Below, in pieces: positions 45,093 to 54,104 of a stretch of DNA of 64,000 bases. The notes under the pieces are model-generated. The model saw only the letters and a list, made by a program, of their open reading frames with translations, was not told the DNA's origin and ran no database searches. The DNA comes from Leifsonia sp. NPDC080035 (GTDB lineage: Bacteria; Actinomycetota; Actinomycetes; Actinomycetales; Microbacteriaceae), in the NCBI RefSeq assembly GCF_040050925.1, contig NZ_CP157390.1:3720001-3784000 (forward strand), in the 5' to 3' direction. The position numbers were made by a program, and so were the translations under genes. Positions within the stretch are counted from its first letter, which is position 1. Each line of letters starts with the position of its first letter.

Positions 45093-46828
45093 CAGGAGTC
45101 CTTCCCCTCGGTCGAGCGATCCGAGGACGTCGACGCTGCGGCGAGCTCCGCCGCTTTGCGCTCGGCGATCGTCTGGCGGCGTGCCGCCTCCTTGCCGCTG
45201 CGGGCGGCCTTGCCTGCGCTGACGCTCGTCGACGAGGACGGGCTGCGGAACTGCGCGGCGCCGCGGTACACGGCGCCGAGCGCCTGCGGGTCGAGACCGG
45301 AGAGCGGGTGCCCGCTGGAGAAGAACCGCGTGCGTGCCAACAGCTGGAGCGTCGGATGAGTGAACAGCAGCACAACGACCACGTCGATGATGGTCGTCAG
45401 GCCCAGCGTGAACGCGAAGCCGCGGACGTTCGCGGCGGCGAGCACGTAGAGGACGATCGCCGCGAGGAGGTTGGTCGCCTTCGACGCGTAGATCGTGCGC
45501 CGCGCGCGACCCCAGCCCGCCTCGACCGCGCCTTCCAGGGATCTGCCGTCGCGCAACTCGTCTCGTATTCGTTCGAAGTACACGATGAACGAGTCCGCCG
45601 TGAATCCGATCGCGACGATGAGGCCCGCGACGCCGGCGAGGGAGAGCCGGTAGTCGTAGTGCCACGACAGCAGGGAGATCGTCAGCCAGGTGAGCACACC
45701 GGCCACCACGAGCGAGACGATCGTCACGAAGCCGAGCAGGCGGTACTGGAAGAACGTGTAGATCGCGACGAGGATCAGACCGATCAGACCGGCGATGAGA
45801 CCGCTGAGCAGCTGGGACGTACCGAGCGTCGCCGAGATCGTGTCCTGGCTCTGCACCTTGAAGCTGAACGGCAGGGCGCCGAACTTGAGCTGGTCGGCGA
45901 GGGCCTTGGCGCTCGACTCGGTGAAGTTGCCGGTGATCTGCGGGCGGCCGTCGGTGATCGCCGCCTGCGTGGTCGGTGCCGAGATGACCTTGCCGTCGAG
46001 CACGATGGCGAACTGGTTCTGAGCGCCCTGCAGAGCGACCAGACGGGTGGTCACGTCCGAGAACAGCTTCGTGCCCGTGCCGTTGAAGACGATGTTGACC
46101 GCCCACTGGCCGGTCGTGACGCCCTGCGAGGTCTGCACAAGACCCGCGCTGGCGTCCTTGATGTCCTGACCCTTCACCTCGACCGGCCCGAGCAGGTACT
46201 TGGCCTGGTTCTGGTCGTCACAGGTGATGAGCGGCTGGTCCGTCGGGGCCGAGGAGAGATCCTGGTTCTTCGCCTCCGAGCACGAGAACGCCTCGAACTC
46301 GGCCTGCAGCTTGGGCGTCACCCAGGCGAGGTCGCTTCCGTTGGTCGGGCTCGTGGACGGCGTCGACTGCAGGCCGGGGGCCGGCGTCGGCGCCGGGGTC
46401 GACTTGCCGTCCGCTCCCACCACCTCGTTGCTCGGGCTGCCGGAGACCAGCACGGGACGGAAGTCGAGGCGTGCGCTCGACTTGACGCGGTTCAGCGTCG
46501 CCTCGTCCGGCTTGCCGGGCAGCGACACGACGATGTTGCGCGAGCCCTCGGTCGAGATCTGGGCCTCGGACACCCCCGAGGCGTCGATCCGCTGGCGGAT
46601 GATCGACACGGCCTGGTCGAGCTGCTGCTGCTCGATCGACTGACCGTTCTGCACCTGCGGCGCCAGGATGATCTGGGTGCCGCCCTCGAGGTCGAGGGCC
46701 AGCTTGGGCAGCCACGTGGCGTTACTGAAGAGGACCCCGGCCGTCAGTGTGCCCAGAAGGACAACCACGATGACGCCGAGCCACGTCAGAGAACGCCAGG
46801 CCTTTTTGACCGGGGTCGACTTTGCCAC
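45092..46828 (-). CDS. secD: Protein translocase subunit SecD
   Basis: SecD partners SecF in the translocase. The 578-residue protein has an N-terminal helix (about 13-33), LALDLEGGTQIILAPQV, a large external domain that contains an actinobacterial insert rich in Pro/Ser/Thr (near residues 115-145), and five C-terminal helices with LAGVAGLIVAIGFTADSFIV near 395. The tail after residue 520 is basic and serine-rich. Start is GTG at 46826-46828. Gene order yajC-secD-secF is standard. Confidence 0.97.
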   Translation of the reverse strand: MAKSTPVKKAWRSLTWLGVIVVVLLGTLTAGVLFSNATWLPKLALDLEGGTQIILAPQVQNGQSIEQQQLDQAVSIIRQRIDASGVSEAQISTEGSRNIVVSLPGKPDEATLNRVKSSARLDFRPVLVSGSPSNEVVGADGKSTPAPTPAPGLQSTPSTSPTNGSDLAWVTPKLQAEFEAFSCSEAKNQDLSSAPTDQPLITCDDQNQAKYLLGPVEVKGQDIKDASAGLVQTSQGVTTGQWAVNIVFNGTGTKLFSDVTTRLVALQGAQNQFAIVLDGKVISAPTTQAAITDGRPQITGNFTESSAKALADQLKFGALPFSFKVQSQDTISATLGTSQLLSGLIAGLIGLILVAIYTFFQYRLLGFVTIVSLVVAGVLTWLTISLLSWHYDYRLSLAGVAGLIVAIGFTADSFIVYFERIRDELRDGRSLEGAVEAGWGRARRTIYASKATNLLAAIVLYVLAAANVRGFAFTLGLTTIIDVVVVLLFTHPTLQLLARTRFFSSGHPLSGLDPQALGAVYRGAAQFRSPSSSTSVSAGKAARSGKEAARRQTIAERKAAELAAASTSSDRSTEGKDS

Positions 46829-46896
46829 CTAGGAACTCAGCTTTCTACGAGCGTCCACGCGCCACAGCGGCGCGCGGAGCACAGAGGAGGATGCTA

Positions 46897-47313
46897 TCAG
46901 TCGTCGCTCTTGGCGCCGGGCTTCTTCGACGCGTCGTCGAGTCGCTCGCCGAATTCGGGCTGGTCGTGGTGGATCGCGGTGTCCTCGTTGAGCTGCGGGG
47001 CAGCAGCCGTCGCGGAGGCGGCGTCGTCCTCGACGACCTCCGGGGTCTTCGGCTCGACGACGCGGGCGAGCACCTGGCGGTGCACCTTCACGACGTGGCC
47101 GGGAGCGGTCTCGATGAGCGCGGTGTTGTCGTCCTCGTCGACGGAGACGAGAGTTCCGTACAGACCGAAGTTCGTCATGACCTCAGCGCCGGGCTGCATC
47201 TTCGAGCGGGTCTCCGCCTGCTCCCTCTGCCGCTTGCGGCTGTTGCGGAACATGAAGAACACGAGGGCCGCCAGGATGACGACCATCACAATGGTCAACG
47301 GGTCAATGGGCAT
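46897..47313 (-). CDS. yajC: Preprotein translocase subunit YajC
   Basis: YajC is a small accessory protein of the SecDF complex. The 138-residue protein has one membrane helix (residues 6-22, LTIVMVVILAALVFFMF) followed by RNSRKRQREQAE and the conserved MQPGAEVMTNFGLYGTLVSV and VVKVHRQVLARVV. After residue 90 comes an acidic, disordered tail longer than in proteobacteria. Start is ATG at 47311-47313. Confidence 0.95.
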   Translation of the reverse strand: MPIDPLTIVMVVILAALVFFMFRNSRKRQREQAETRSKMQPGAEVMTNFGLYGTLVSVDEDDNTALIETAPGHVVKVHRQVLARVVEPKTPEVVEDDAASATAAAPQLNEDTAIHHDQPEFGERLDDASKKPGAKSDD

Positions 47314-47369
47314 GAAGTCTGCCGAACCTTCCGGTGAAGTGTGGGAACAAGCCGAATGGCTTCGTGAAA

Positions 47370-48407
47370 TTATAGGTCATCCATCAGTGATGGTTGCTGT
47401 GAGACCGCCTGCTGGGGGCCGGAGAGCCCGAAGTGCCGCCACGCCGACGGTGTCGCCACCCGCCCGCGCGGAGTCCGGGACAGCAGACCGATGCGAACCA
47501 GGAACGGCTCGACCACCGACTCGATGGTCTCCGCCTCCTCGCCGACGGACACGGCCAGGGTGTTCAGACCGACCGGGCCGCCCTCGAAACGTTCGAGGAT
47601 GGCGTGCAGCACCGCTCGGTCGAGCCGGTCGAGGCCGAGAGCGTCGACGTCGTACAGCTCCAGCGCCGCGCGCACCGCCGCGATGTCGGCGCCGCCGCCG
47701 TGCACGAGGGCATAGTCGCGCACCCGCCGCAGCAGGCGGTTGGCGATGCGCGGGGTGCCGCGGCAGCGGCCGGCGATCTCGGCCAGGGCCGCCTTGTCGA
47801 TCTCGAACTCGAGCATCGTCGCGGCACGGGCGAGGACCTGGGTGAGCTCGGACTCGTCGTAGAACTCCAGGTGCGCGGTGAAGCCGAAGCGATCGCGGAG
47901 CGGGTTCGGGAGCAGGCCGGAGCGGGTGGTCGCGCCGACGAGGGTGAAGGGTGCGAGATCGAGAGGGATGGAGGTGGCGCCCGCGCCCTTGCCGACCATG
48001 ATGTCGATGCGGAAGTCCTCCATGGCGAGGTAGAGCATCTCCTCGGCAGAACGGGCCATCCGGTGGATCTCGTCGATGAAGAGCACCTCCCCCGGCGTCA
48101 AGGAGGAGAGCAGGGCGGCGAGGTCGCCGGCGTGCTGGATGGCGGGGCCGCTGGAGAGCCGGAGCGGACGGCCGCTCTCCTGCGCGACGATCATGGCGAG
48201 GGTGGTCTTGCCGAGGCCGGGAGGGCCGGCGAGCAGGATGTGGTCCGCCGTGCGGTCCTGCATCTTCGCCGCGGTCAGGAGCAGCTGAAGCTGCCCACGG
48301 ACCTTGGCCTGGCCGACGAACTCGGCGAGAGTCCGCGGTCGCAGCGCTCCCTCGAACGCGAGCTCGGACTCCGACTCCAGCTCGGGGGCGGTGAGGTCCT
48401 CGCTCAT
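47370..48407 (-). CDS. ruvB: Holliday junction branch-migration helicase RuvB
   Basis: RuvB is the hexameric motor that pushes Holliday junctions with RuvA. The 345-residue AAA+ protein has LRPRTLAEFVGQAKVRGQLQ, Walker A GPPGLGKTTLAMIVAQ near residue 63, Walker B VLFIDEIHRM near 110, sensor GATTRSGLLPNPLRDRFGFT, and the C-terminal winged helix with GLLSRTPRGRVAT. ATG overlaps the ruvA stop (ATGA), giving the fully coupled ruvCAB unit. Confidence 0.98.
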   Translation of the reverse strand: MSEDLTAPELESESELAFEGALRPRTLAEFVGQAKVRGQLQLLLTAAKMQDRTADHILLAGPPGLGKTTLAMIVAQESGRPLRLSSGPAIQHAGDLAALLSSLTPGEVLFIDEIHRMARSAEEMLYLAMEDFRIDIMVGKGAGATSIPLDLAPFTLVGATTRSGLLPNPLRDRFGFTAHLEFYDESELTQVLARAATMLEFEIDKAALAEIAGRCRGTPRIANRLLRRVRDYALVHGGGADIAAVRAALELYDVDALGLDRLDRAVLHAILERFEGGPVGLNTLAVSVGEEAETIESVVEPFLVRIGLLSRTPRGRVATPSAWRHFGLSGPQQAVSQQPSLMDDL

Positions 48408-49027
48408 CGCGCACCCTGCTTAGCCGGACCGAGGTGGGCGAGCGTCAGCCGCAGCAGCGCCTGGACGCTGTCCCGGGCCGTCTCATCGGTGTCCGCGACG
48501 ACCTCGGCGACGGCCTCCGCGGCGATCTTCTCGGGCCAGCCGAGGCCGACGAGCGCGACGAGCACGCTGTCGGTCACCGACGATCCACGGCCGCTCGCCT
48601 TCGTCGCACGGGCGGGTGCGGTGCGCGCGGCGACCAGTTTGCCGGTCAGCGAGACCACGATCAGCTTCGCGGTCTTCGGCCCGATGCCGGAGACCTTGCG
48701 GAACGGCGCGTCGTCGTCGGCGGCGACCGCCGAGGCGATCTGGTCGGGGCTGAGCACAGACAGCACGCCGATGGCGGACTTCGGGCCGACGCCGGACACG
48801 CCGTTCAGGAGCTCGAAGACCTGCAGCTGCTCGAGGTCGGCGAAGCCGAAGAGCTGCAGGGCGTCCTCGCGGACGATGAGGGAGGTGTGCACGAACGCTT
48901 CGTCGCCGACGCGGAGGGACAGCACGTGATCGGGGGTGAGCTGCACGGCGAAGCCGACGCCGCCCACCTCGATCACGGCGGTGCCGCCGCTCGCGGAGAG
49001 GACGGTGCCGCGGAGGGAGGAGATCAC
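48404..49027 (-). CDS. ruvA: Holliday junction DNA-binding protein RuvA
   Basis: RuvA binds four-way junctions and loads RuvB. The 207-residue protein has the N-terminal OB domain (MISSLRGTVLSASGGTAVIE), two helix-hairpin-helix motifs (LNGVSGVGPKSAIGVLSV and VSGIGPKTAKLIVVSLTGKL) and the C-terminal RuvB-contact domain from about residue 145 (VALVGLGWPEKIAAEAVAEV). GTG start at 49025-49027 overlaps the ruvC stop (GTGA). Confidence 0.97.
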   Translation of the reverse strand: MISSLRGTVLSASGGTAVIEVGGVGFAVQLTPDHVLSLRVGDEAFVHTSLIVREDALQLFGFADLEQLQVFELLNGVSGVGPKSAIGVLSVLSPDQIASAVAADDDAPFRKVSGIGPKTAKLIVVSLTGKLVAARTAPARATKASGRGSSVTDSVLVALVGLGWPEKIAAEAVAEVVADTDETARDSVQALLRLTLAHLGPAKQGAR

Positions 49028-49623
49028 CTGGCAAGCCTACGTGTCGCCGCCGACGTCCGGCTGGAGCGTTCCGCGGCGCGCCACGCCGCCTGCGCCGGCG
49101 TGAGCGAGGTGTCCGCAGAACCGGCCTGCGCCGGCGCGGCGACGGGGCCGCCGCGCCACGCGTGGCAGATCGCGATCGCCAGCGCATCCGCCGCGTCCGC
49201 GGGTTTCGGCGCTTCGGCGAGGCCCAGGATGCGCGCGACCATCGCCTGCACCTGCTTCTTGTCCGCCGAGCCGTAGCCGGTGATGGCCGCCTTCACCTCG
49301 CTCGGCGTGTGCAGCGCCACGGGCAGGCCGCGCCGGGCGGCCGCGTGCAGCGCGACGCCACTGACCTGCGCGGTGCCCATCACGGTCCGGAGGTTGTGCT
49401 GGGCGAACACGCGCTCGATCGCCACGACCGCGGGGCCGTGGGCGTCGATCAGCTCGTCGATGCCGGTCCCCACCGTCAGCAGCCGCTGCTCGAGCGGCAT
49501 GTCCGGCGGGGTGCGGATCACCGTGACCGCGACCAACGCCGCGCGGCGGTCGGAGCGCACGTCGACGATCCCGACGCCGCAGCGCGTGAGACCCGGGTCG
49601 ATACCGAGCACCCGGACCGTCAT
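49024..49623 (-). CDS. ruvC: Crossover junction endodeoxyribonuclease RuvC
   Basis: RuvC cleaves Holliday junctions. The 199-residue RNase H-fold nuclease begins VRVLGIDPGLTRCGVGIVD with the first catalytic aspartate D8, has AIERVFAQHNLRTVMGTAQ with the second acid E70, and DAADALAIAICHAW with the last aspartates near 147. The C-terminal 30 residues are Ala/Arg-rich and not conserved. Start ATG 49621-49623; ten bases from yebC. Confidence 0.97.
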   Translation of the reverse strand: MTVRVLGIDPGLTRCGVGIVDVRSDRRAALVAVTVIRTPPDMPLEQRLLTVGTGIDELIDAHGPAVVAIERVFAQHNLRTVMGTAQVSGVALHAAARRGLPVALHTPSEVKAAITGYGSADKKQVQAMVARILGLAEAPKPADAADALAIAICHAWRGGPVAAPAQAGSADTSLTPAQAAWRAAERSSRTSAATRRLAR

Positions 49624-49632
49624 CGCGACCTT

Positions 49633-50397
49633 CTAGTCGTCGTCGTCCGCGAGCTGAGCCTGCACCTCGGCGCTCAGGTCGAGGTTCGTGTACACGTTCT
49701 GGACGTCATCCGAGTCCTCGAGCGCGTCGATCAGCCGGAACACCTTGCGAGCGACCTCGGCGTCCGCCTCGACGTTCACCGTCGCGACGAACTCCGCGTC
49801 GGCCGAGTCGTAGTCGATCCCGGCGTCCTGGAGCGCCGTGCGGGCGGCGACGAGGTCGGTCGCCTCGGTGACGACCTCGAAGCTCTCACCACGGTCGGTC
49901 ACGTCCTCGGCGCCCGCGTCGAGCACGGCGGCGAGGACGGTGTCCTCGTCGACGCCGTCGGCGTGCGGGACCACGATGACGCCCTTGCGGTGGAAGTTGT
50001 ACGCGACGCTGCCGGGGTCGGCCATGGTGCCGCCGTTGCGGGTCATCGCGGTGCGGACCTCGGCGGCGGCGCGGTTCTTGTTCTCGGTGAGGCACTCGAT
50101 CAGCAGGGCGACGCCGCCCGGGCCGTAGCCCTCGTACATGATCGTCGTGTAGTCGATGGACTCACCGGTGAGGCCGGCTCCACGCTTGATGGCGCGGTCG
50201 ATGTTGTCGTTCGGGACAGAAGTCTTCTTCGCCTTCTGAACGGCATCGACCAGGGTCGGGTTGCCCGACAGGTCGGCGCCACCGATCTTCGCGGCCACCT
50301 CGATGTTCTTGATGAGCTTGGCGAACGACTTCGCGCGGCGGGCGTCGATCACCGCCTTCTTGTGCTTGGTCGTGGCCCACTTGGAATGCCCGGACAC
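49633..50397 (-). CDS. yebC: YebC/TACO1-family protein
   Basis: YebC-family proteins have been described as transcription regulators and, more recently, as factors that help ribosomes through proline runs. The 254-residue protein has the invariant start SGHSKWATTKHKKAVIDARR, KIGGADLSGNPTLVDAVQKA, YEGYGPGGVALLIECLTEN and ENKNRAAAEVRTAMTRNGGT. Start is GTG at 50395-50397; a TACTAT -10-like box sits on the minus strand at 50432-50437. The neighbouring ruvC is the standard order. Confidence 0.95.
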   Translation of the reverse strand: MSGHSKWATTKHKKAVIDARRAKSFAKLIKNIEVAAKIGGADLSGNPTLVDAVQKAKKTSVPNDNIDRAIKRGAGLTGESIDYTTIMYEGYGPGGVALLIECLTENKNRAAAEVRTAMTRNGGTMADPGSVAYNFHRKGVIVVPHADGVDEDTVLAAVLDAGAEDVTDRGESFEVVTEATDLVAARTALQDAGIDYDSADAEFVATVNVEADAEVARKVFRLIDALEDSDDVQNVYTNLDLSAEVQAQLADDDD

Positions 50398-50523
50398 TGG
50401 TGCTCCCTCGAGTTACGTCTTGAACCTGTCCATAGTAATGCCTCGGCACCCGTCGGCCCGGCAGCGGGCGACCCCGGCGCGGGGGCGACGACACGGCGGC
50501 GGACGCCGGCCGGACCCTCGGGG

Positions 50524-51144
50524 TCAGCGGTGCAACAGCATCCCGCGACCAGGGTGGAACCGCTCGAACACGTCGGGCGGAAGCGCGGCGGACGCCGCCG
50601 TCGACCCGATCCCGGACGGGTTGTGGAACACGGCGCGACCGTCCGCATCCACCTCGTGTACCAGCACCAGGTGACCGCCGCGGCGCTCGTTCGGGCGCTC
50701 CGGCCAGCGGACCTCCGGCGAGACCGAGGCCATCACCACCGCGTCCTCCCCCACCCGCGGCAGCCAGCCTGCGACGTCCGCCCCCTCGAACACCTCGCCC
50801 TGGATGCCGTAGTCGGCCGCGATCCAGGCGAGGAACGGCCGGTAGTAGAGGCCGTCCACCGTGTCCGGGCGTGGCACAAGTGCGCCGGCGGCGACCGCGC
50901 CGCGGATGAGCTCGGCCATCGGGACGATCCTCCGCTCCGGCCGCCACGCGCGCAGCACGGAGCGGAGGCAGGCGAGGCCGCACACGTGCGACGCCCAGTA
51001 CTCGTACTCCGCCTCCGACGCGTAGCCGTCCAGCGACCAGTCGTGGAACCGCCCCGGCGGCTCGCTCCGCAGCACGACGGCCGCGTTGCAGCGCTCGTCG
51101 CCCCACTGGGACTCGTACGGGAACCGGGGGGCGCGCTGACTCAC
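50524..51144 (-). CDS. C39-like papain-fold peptidase coupled to pdxT
   Basis: A 206-residue protein that resembles the peptidase C39-like fold: a cysteine motif HVCGLACLRSVLRAW with Cys55 (and Cys59), a histidine in GGHLVLVHEVD (His158) and an asparagine in VFHNPSG (Asn175), a plausible Cys-His-Asn triad in the right order. There is no signal peptide, membrane helix or ABC-transporter domain, so it is probably cytosolic. The GTG at 51142-51144 overlaps the pdxT stop (GTGA), making it the last gene of a pdxS-pdxT unit. A link to vitamin B6 is inferred from coupling only; substrate unknown. Confidence 0.75.
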   Translation of the reverse strand: MSQRAPRFPYESQWGDERCNAAVVLRSEPPGRFHDWSLDGYASEAEYEYWASHVCGLACLRSVLRAWRPERRIVPMAELIRGAVAAGALVPRPDTVDGLYYRPFLAWIAADYGIQGEVFEGADVAGWLPRVGEDAVVMASVSPEVRWPERPNERRGGHLVLVHEVDADGRAVFHNPSGIGSTAASAALPPDVFERFHPGRGMLLHR

Positions 51145-51734
51145 ACCCGCGAGCGTACCTTCGCCAGGAAGTACTCGTGGAAGCGCGTGTCGCCGGTGAT
51201 CTCCGGGTGGAACGAGGTGCCGAGCAGGTTGCCCTGCTCCACCGCGACCACCCGGCCGCCATCGACGCGGGCGAGCGCGGTCGCCTTCTCCCCCACCGTC
51301 TCGACGATCGGTGCCCGGATGAACACGGCGTGCATCGGCGTCTCGCCCACCGCCGGGATGTCCAGGTCGGTCTCGAACGAGTCCACCTGCGACCCGAACG
51401 CGTTGCGACGCACCGCCACGTCCAGCCCGCCGAGGCTCTGCTGGCCGGCAATGCCGTCCACGATCCGGTCCGCGAGCATGATCAGCCCGGCGCAGGTGCC
51501 GTAGACCGGCAGCCCGTCGGCGATCGCTTCCTTCAATGGTTCGGCGAGCCCGAACGCCCGCGAGAGCTTGTCCATGACGCTGGACTCGCCGCCGGGGATG
51601 ACGAGGCCCGCCACCGCCGAGAGCTCCTCGGGGCGGCGGACAGGCACGGCGTCGGCGCCCAGGCCGCGCAGGACCGCGAGGTGTTCGCGGAAGTCGCCCT
51701 GCAGGGCGAGGACGCCGACGGTCGGCTTCTGCAC
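51141..51734 (-). CDS. pdxT: Pyridoxal 5'-phosphate synthase glutaminase subunit
   Basis: PdxT frees ammonia from glutamine for PdxS. The 197-residue class I amidotransferase has VGVLALQGDFREHLAVLRGL, VIPGGESSVMDKLSRAFGL near residue 47, the catalytic cysteine in PVYGTCAGLIMLA near 79 and the histidine/glutamate pair in SFHPEITGDTRFHEYFL near 172. GTG start at 51732-51734, six bases after pdxS. Confidence 0.97.
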   Translation of the reverse strand: MQKPTVGVLALQGDFREHLAVLRGLGADAVPVRRPEELSAVAGLVIPGGESSVMDKLSRAFGLAEPLKEAIADGLPVYGTCAGLIMLADRIVDGIAGQQSLGGLDVAVRRNAFGSQVDSFETDLDIPAVGETPMHAVFIRAPIVETVGEKATALARVDGGRVVAVEQGNLLGTSFHPEITGDTRFHEYFLAKVRSRV

Positions 51735-51740
51735 TCCGTG

Positions 51741-52646
51741 TTACCAGCCGCGCTCGGCGAGGCGGTGCGGTGCGGCGAGGTCGGAGACGTTGATGCCGAC
51801 CATCGCCTCGCCGAGACCGCGCGAGACCTCGGCGATCACCTGCGGGTCGTCGTAGAACGTGGTCGCCTTGACGATCGCGGCGGCACGCTGCTCCGGGTTG
51901 CCCGACTTGAAGATGCCGGAGCCGACGAACACGCCGTCCGCGCCGAGCTGCATCATCATCGCGGCATCGGCAGGAGTGGCCACACCGCCAGCAGTGAACA
52001 GGACGACGGGGAGCTTGCCCGTCTCGGCGATCTCGGCGACCAGCTCGTACGGCGCCTGGAGGTCCTTCGCCGCGACGTACAGCTCGTCCCGGGTCATCGA
52101 CTTCAGCGCGTTGATCTCCGAGGTGATCTTGCGGATGTGCTTGGTCGCCTCCGACACGTCGCCCGTGCCTGCCTCGCCCTTCGAGCGGATCATCGCCGCG
52201 CCCTCGTTGATACGGCGCAGCGCCTCGCCCAGGTTCGTCGCACCGCAGACGAACGGCACGGTGAACTTCCACTTGTCGATGTGGTTCACGTAGTCGGCGG
52301 GCGAGAGCACCTCGGACTCGTCGATGTAGTCGACGTCCAGCGCCTCCAGCACCTGAGCCTCGACGAAGTGGCCGATGCGCGCCTTCGCCATGACCGGGAT
52401 GGACACCTCGGCGATGATCGCCTCGATCAGGTCCGGGTCGCTCATCCGGGCGACGCCTCCCTGAGCGCGGATGTCCGCGGGGACGCGCTCCAGCGCCATG
52501 ACCGCGACGGCCCCCGCGTCCTCCGCGATGCGCGCCTGCTCAGGGGTGACGACGTCCATGATGACGCCGCCCTTCAGCATCTCGGCGAGCCCGCGCTTGA
52601 CGCGGCTCGATCCGGTCGCGGTGCCCTGTTCCGTCTCTGTCATCAT
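51741..52646 (-). CDS. pdxS: Pyridoxal 5'-phosphate synthase lyase subunit
   Basis: PdxS builds PLP from ribose-5-phosphate, glyceraldehyde-3-phosphate and ammonia. The 301-residue barrel has LAEMLKGGVIMDVVTPEQAR, the catalytic lysine in ISIPVMAKARIGHFVEAQVL near residue 90, YIDESEVLSPAD, and VPFVCGATNLGEALRRI with a second conserved lysine later in TRDELYVAAKDL. With pdxT it is the complete DXP-independent pathway. It is transcribed away from a MocR regulator, the usual arrangement. Confidence 0.97.
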   Translation of the reverse strand: MMTETEQGTATGSSRVKRGLAEMLKGGVIMDVVTPEQARIAEDAGAVAVMALERVPADIRAQGGVARMSDPDLIEAIIAEVSIPVMAKARIGHFVEAQVLEALDVDYIDESEVLSPADYVNHIDKWKFTVPFVCGATNLGEALRRINEGAAMIRSKGEAGTGDVSEATKHIRKITSEINALKSMTRDELYVAAKDLQAPYELVAEIAETGKLPVVLFTAGGVATPADAAMMMQLGADGVFVGSGIFKSGNPEQRAAAIVKATTFYDDPQVIAEVSRGLGEAMVGINVSDLAAPHRLAERGW

Positions 52647-52661
52647 CGCCCTCTCGTGTGG

Positions 52662-52674
52662 AACAAAGATTGTT
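52662..52674. promoter_or_regulatory. Palindrome in the pdxS-pdxR divergent region
   Basis: AACAA-AGA-TTGTT is a perfect 5-3-5 palindrome, 16 bases before the pdxS ATG and about 60 before the regulator start. It is AT-rich in a GC-rich chromosome. A binding site for the MocR-type regulator is plausible; known MocR sites are often direct repeats, which I could not find here. The divergent gap spans 52647-52736. Confidence 0.45.
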
Positions 52675-52714
52675 TTGGCCTATGCCGAACGATAGCACCC
52701 CCGGCCCGACTCAG

Positions 52715-52720
52715 TAGACT
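52715..52720 (+). promoter_or_regulatory. Candidate -10 box of the pdxR-like gene
   Basis: TAGACT lies 17 bases before the GTG at 52737, with SD GGAGGGG at 52728-52734. A start near 52727 would give a leader of about ten bases. No -35 is recognisable. Confidence 0.45.
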
Positions 52721-52736
52721 CGCTGGCGGAGGGGAT

Positions 52737-54104
52737 GTGGACGAACAGATCATCACCGGCTCGACCGCGTCGGAGATCGCCGCGAGCGTGCGCGCTCTGC
52801 ACGAGCGCGGCGTGTTGAGCCGCGGCGACGCGCTGCCGCCGGTGCGTGAGCTGGCGGCGAGGCTCGGCGTCAACCGCAACACCGCGGTGGCGGCGTACCG
52901 GTTGCTGGCGCAGGCGGGCGTCGTCGTCGCGCGCGGGCGCGCCGGGACCGTGATCGCCGGTCTCGACGCGGTCGCACAGGAGGGCTACGCGGCCGACAGC
53001 GTGCTGCGCGACATCGGCACGGGCAACCCGGACCCGCAGCGCATCCCCGACCTCTCCGGTGCCCTCGCGGCGGCCGTCGGCCGGCCGGTGCTCTACGGCG
53101 AGCCGGTGATCGACCCCGCGCTTCAGCAGCGCGCGCTCGACTGGGTCAGCGCCGACCTGCCCGACCGGGACGTCCGCATCACCGTGACCAACGGCGCGGT
53201 GGATGCGGTGGAGCGGCTGCTCGCCCAGGCCCTGCTGCGCGACGACGCGGTCGCGCTCGAGGATCCGTGCTTCCTGGCGAGCATCCACACGGTCCGCCTC
53301 GGCGGTTACCGGGCGGTCCCGGTGCCGGTGGACGCCGAGGGCATGACGGTCGACGGCCTGCGCTCGGCCCTCGACGCCGGCGTCAGGGCGATCATCTGCA
53401 CGCCGCGCGCGCAGAACCCCACCGGCGCGACGCTGACACCGACCCGTGCGGCCGAGCTCCGTGCGGTGCTCGCCGGCCATCCCTACGTGCTTGTGATCGA
53501 GGACGACCACTTCTCGATGCTGTCGCAGCGCCCGTACGAGTCCCTGATCGGACCCGGCCACCGCCGGTTCGCGCTCGTGCGGTCGGTCTCGAAGTTCCTC
53601 GGGCCGGACATGTGCCTCGCGGTCGCCGCGACCGATCCGGAGACCGCGGAGCGGCTGGCGTTCCGGCTGAGCCCCGGCACGACGTGGGTGAGCCACGTGC
53701 TGCAGCGACTCGTGCTTGCGCAGCTCACGGACGAGACGGTGCTGGATCAGGTCGCCGCCGCCGGCCGGCACTACGCCGAACGGAACGCCGCGTTCGCCGC
53801 GCTGCTGGCGGACCGGGGGCTCCCGGCGGAGGCCGCCGACGGACTCAACCTCTGGGTTGCGCTGCCGGTGGAGGCGCGCGTCGTCGCCGAGCGGCTGATG
53901 CGGCGGGGCTGGCTCGCCCGCACCGGCGACGAGTTCCTCCTGGGCGAGCACGCCGCGCCATCGCACCACCTCCGGCTGACGGTCCACGACCTCACCGACG
54001 AGGAGACGACGCGACTGGTGGACGACCTCGCCGAGGCGTCCGGCACCGTGCCGGCGGACCCGCGGCAGGCGGCGGTCCCGCGAGATGAAAGGATGTACGG
54101 ATGA
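52737..54104 (+). CDS. pdxR: MocR-family (GntR-aminotransferase) regulator, PdxR-like
   Basis: A 455-residue fusion of a GntR winged helix (residues about 8-75; LPPVRELAARLGVNRNTAVA) and an aminotransferase-like fold (about 90-435). PLP-contact residues are present: PTG loop with Asn228, Asp256/Asp257 in VLVIEDDHF, and the Schiff-base lysine K286 in RSVSKFLG. MocR proteins next to pdxST sense PLP and activate or repress the synthase genes. The frame is open far upstream, but the GTG at 52737 with GGAGGGG upstream fits the HTH start. The stop overlaps the pyridoxal kinase start (ATGA). Confidence 0.92.
   Translation: MDEQIITGSTASEIAASVRALHERGVLSRGDALPPVRELAARLGVNRNTAVAAYRLLAQAGVVVARGRAGTVIAGLDAVAQEGYAADSVLRDIGTGNPDPQRIPDLSGALAAAVGRPVLYGEPVIDPALQQRALDWVSADLPDRDVRITVTNGAVDAVERLLAQALLRDDAVALEDPCFLASIHTVRLGGYRAVPVPVDAEGMTVDGLRSALDAGVRAIICTPRAQNPTGATLTPTRAAELRAVLAGHPYVLVIEDDHFSMLSQRPYESLIGPGHRRFALVRSVSKFLGPDMCLAVAATDPETAERLAFRLSPGTTWVSHVLQRLVLAQLTDETVLDQVAAAGRHYAERNAAFAALLADRGLPAEAADGLNLWVALPVEARVVAERLMRRGWLARTGDEFLLGEHAAPSHHLRLTVHDLTDEETTRLVDDLAEASGTVPADPRQAAVPRDERMYG

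Noticed and set aside
41361..45359. A 1332-codon plus-strand open frame opposite rsh, the rhodanese, secF and part of secD
   Set aside because: It is antisense to four well-supported genes; long stop-free antisense frames arise from the third-position GC bias of this DNA. Its translation is low-complexity Arg/Asp/Val/His text without domains.
47347..47361. AAGCCATTCGGCTT hairpin between ruvB and yajC as a terminator
   Set aside because: Only five pairs and two Ts follow; too weak to call.
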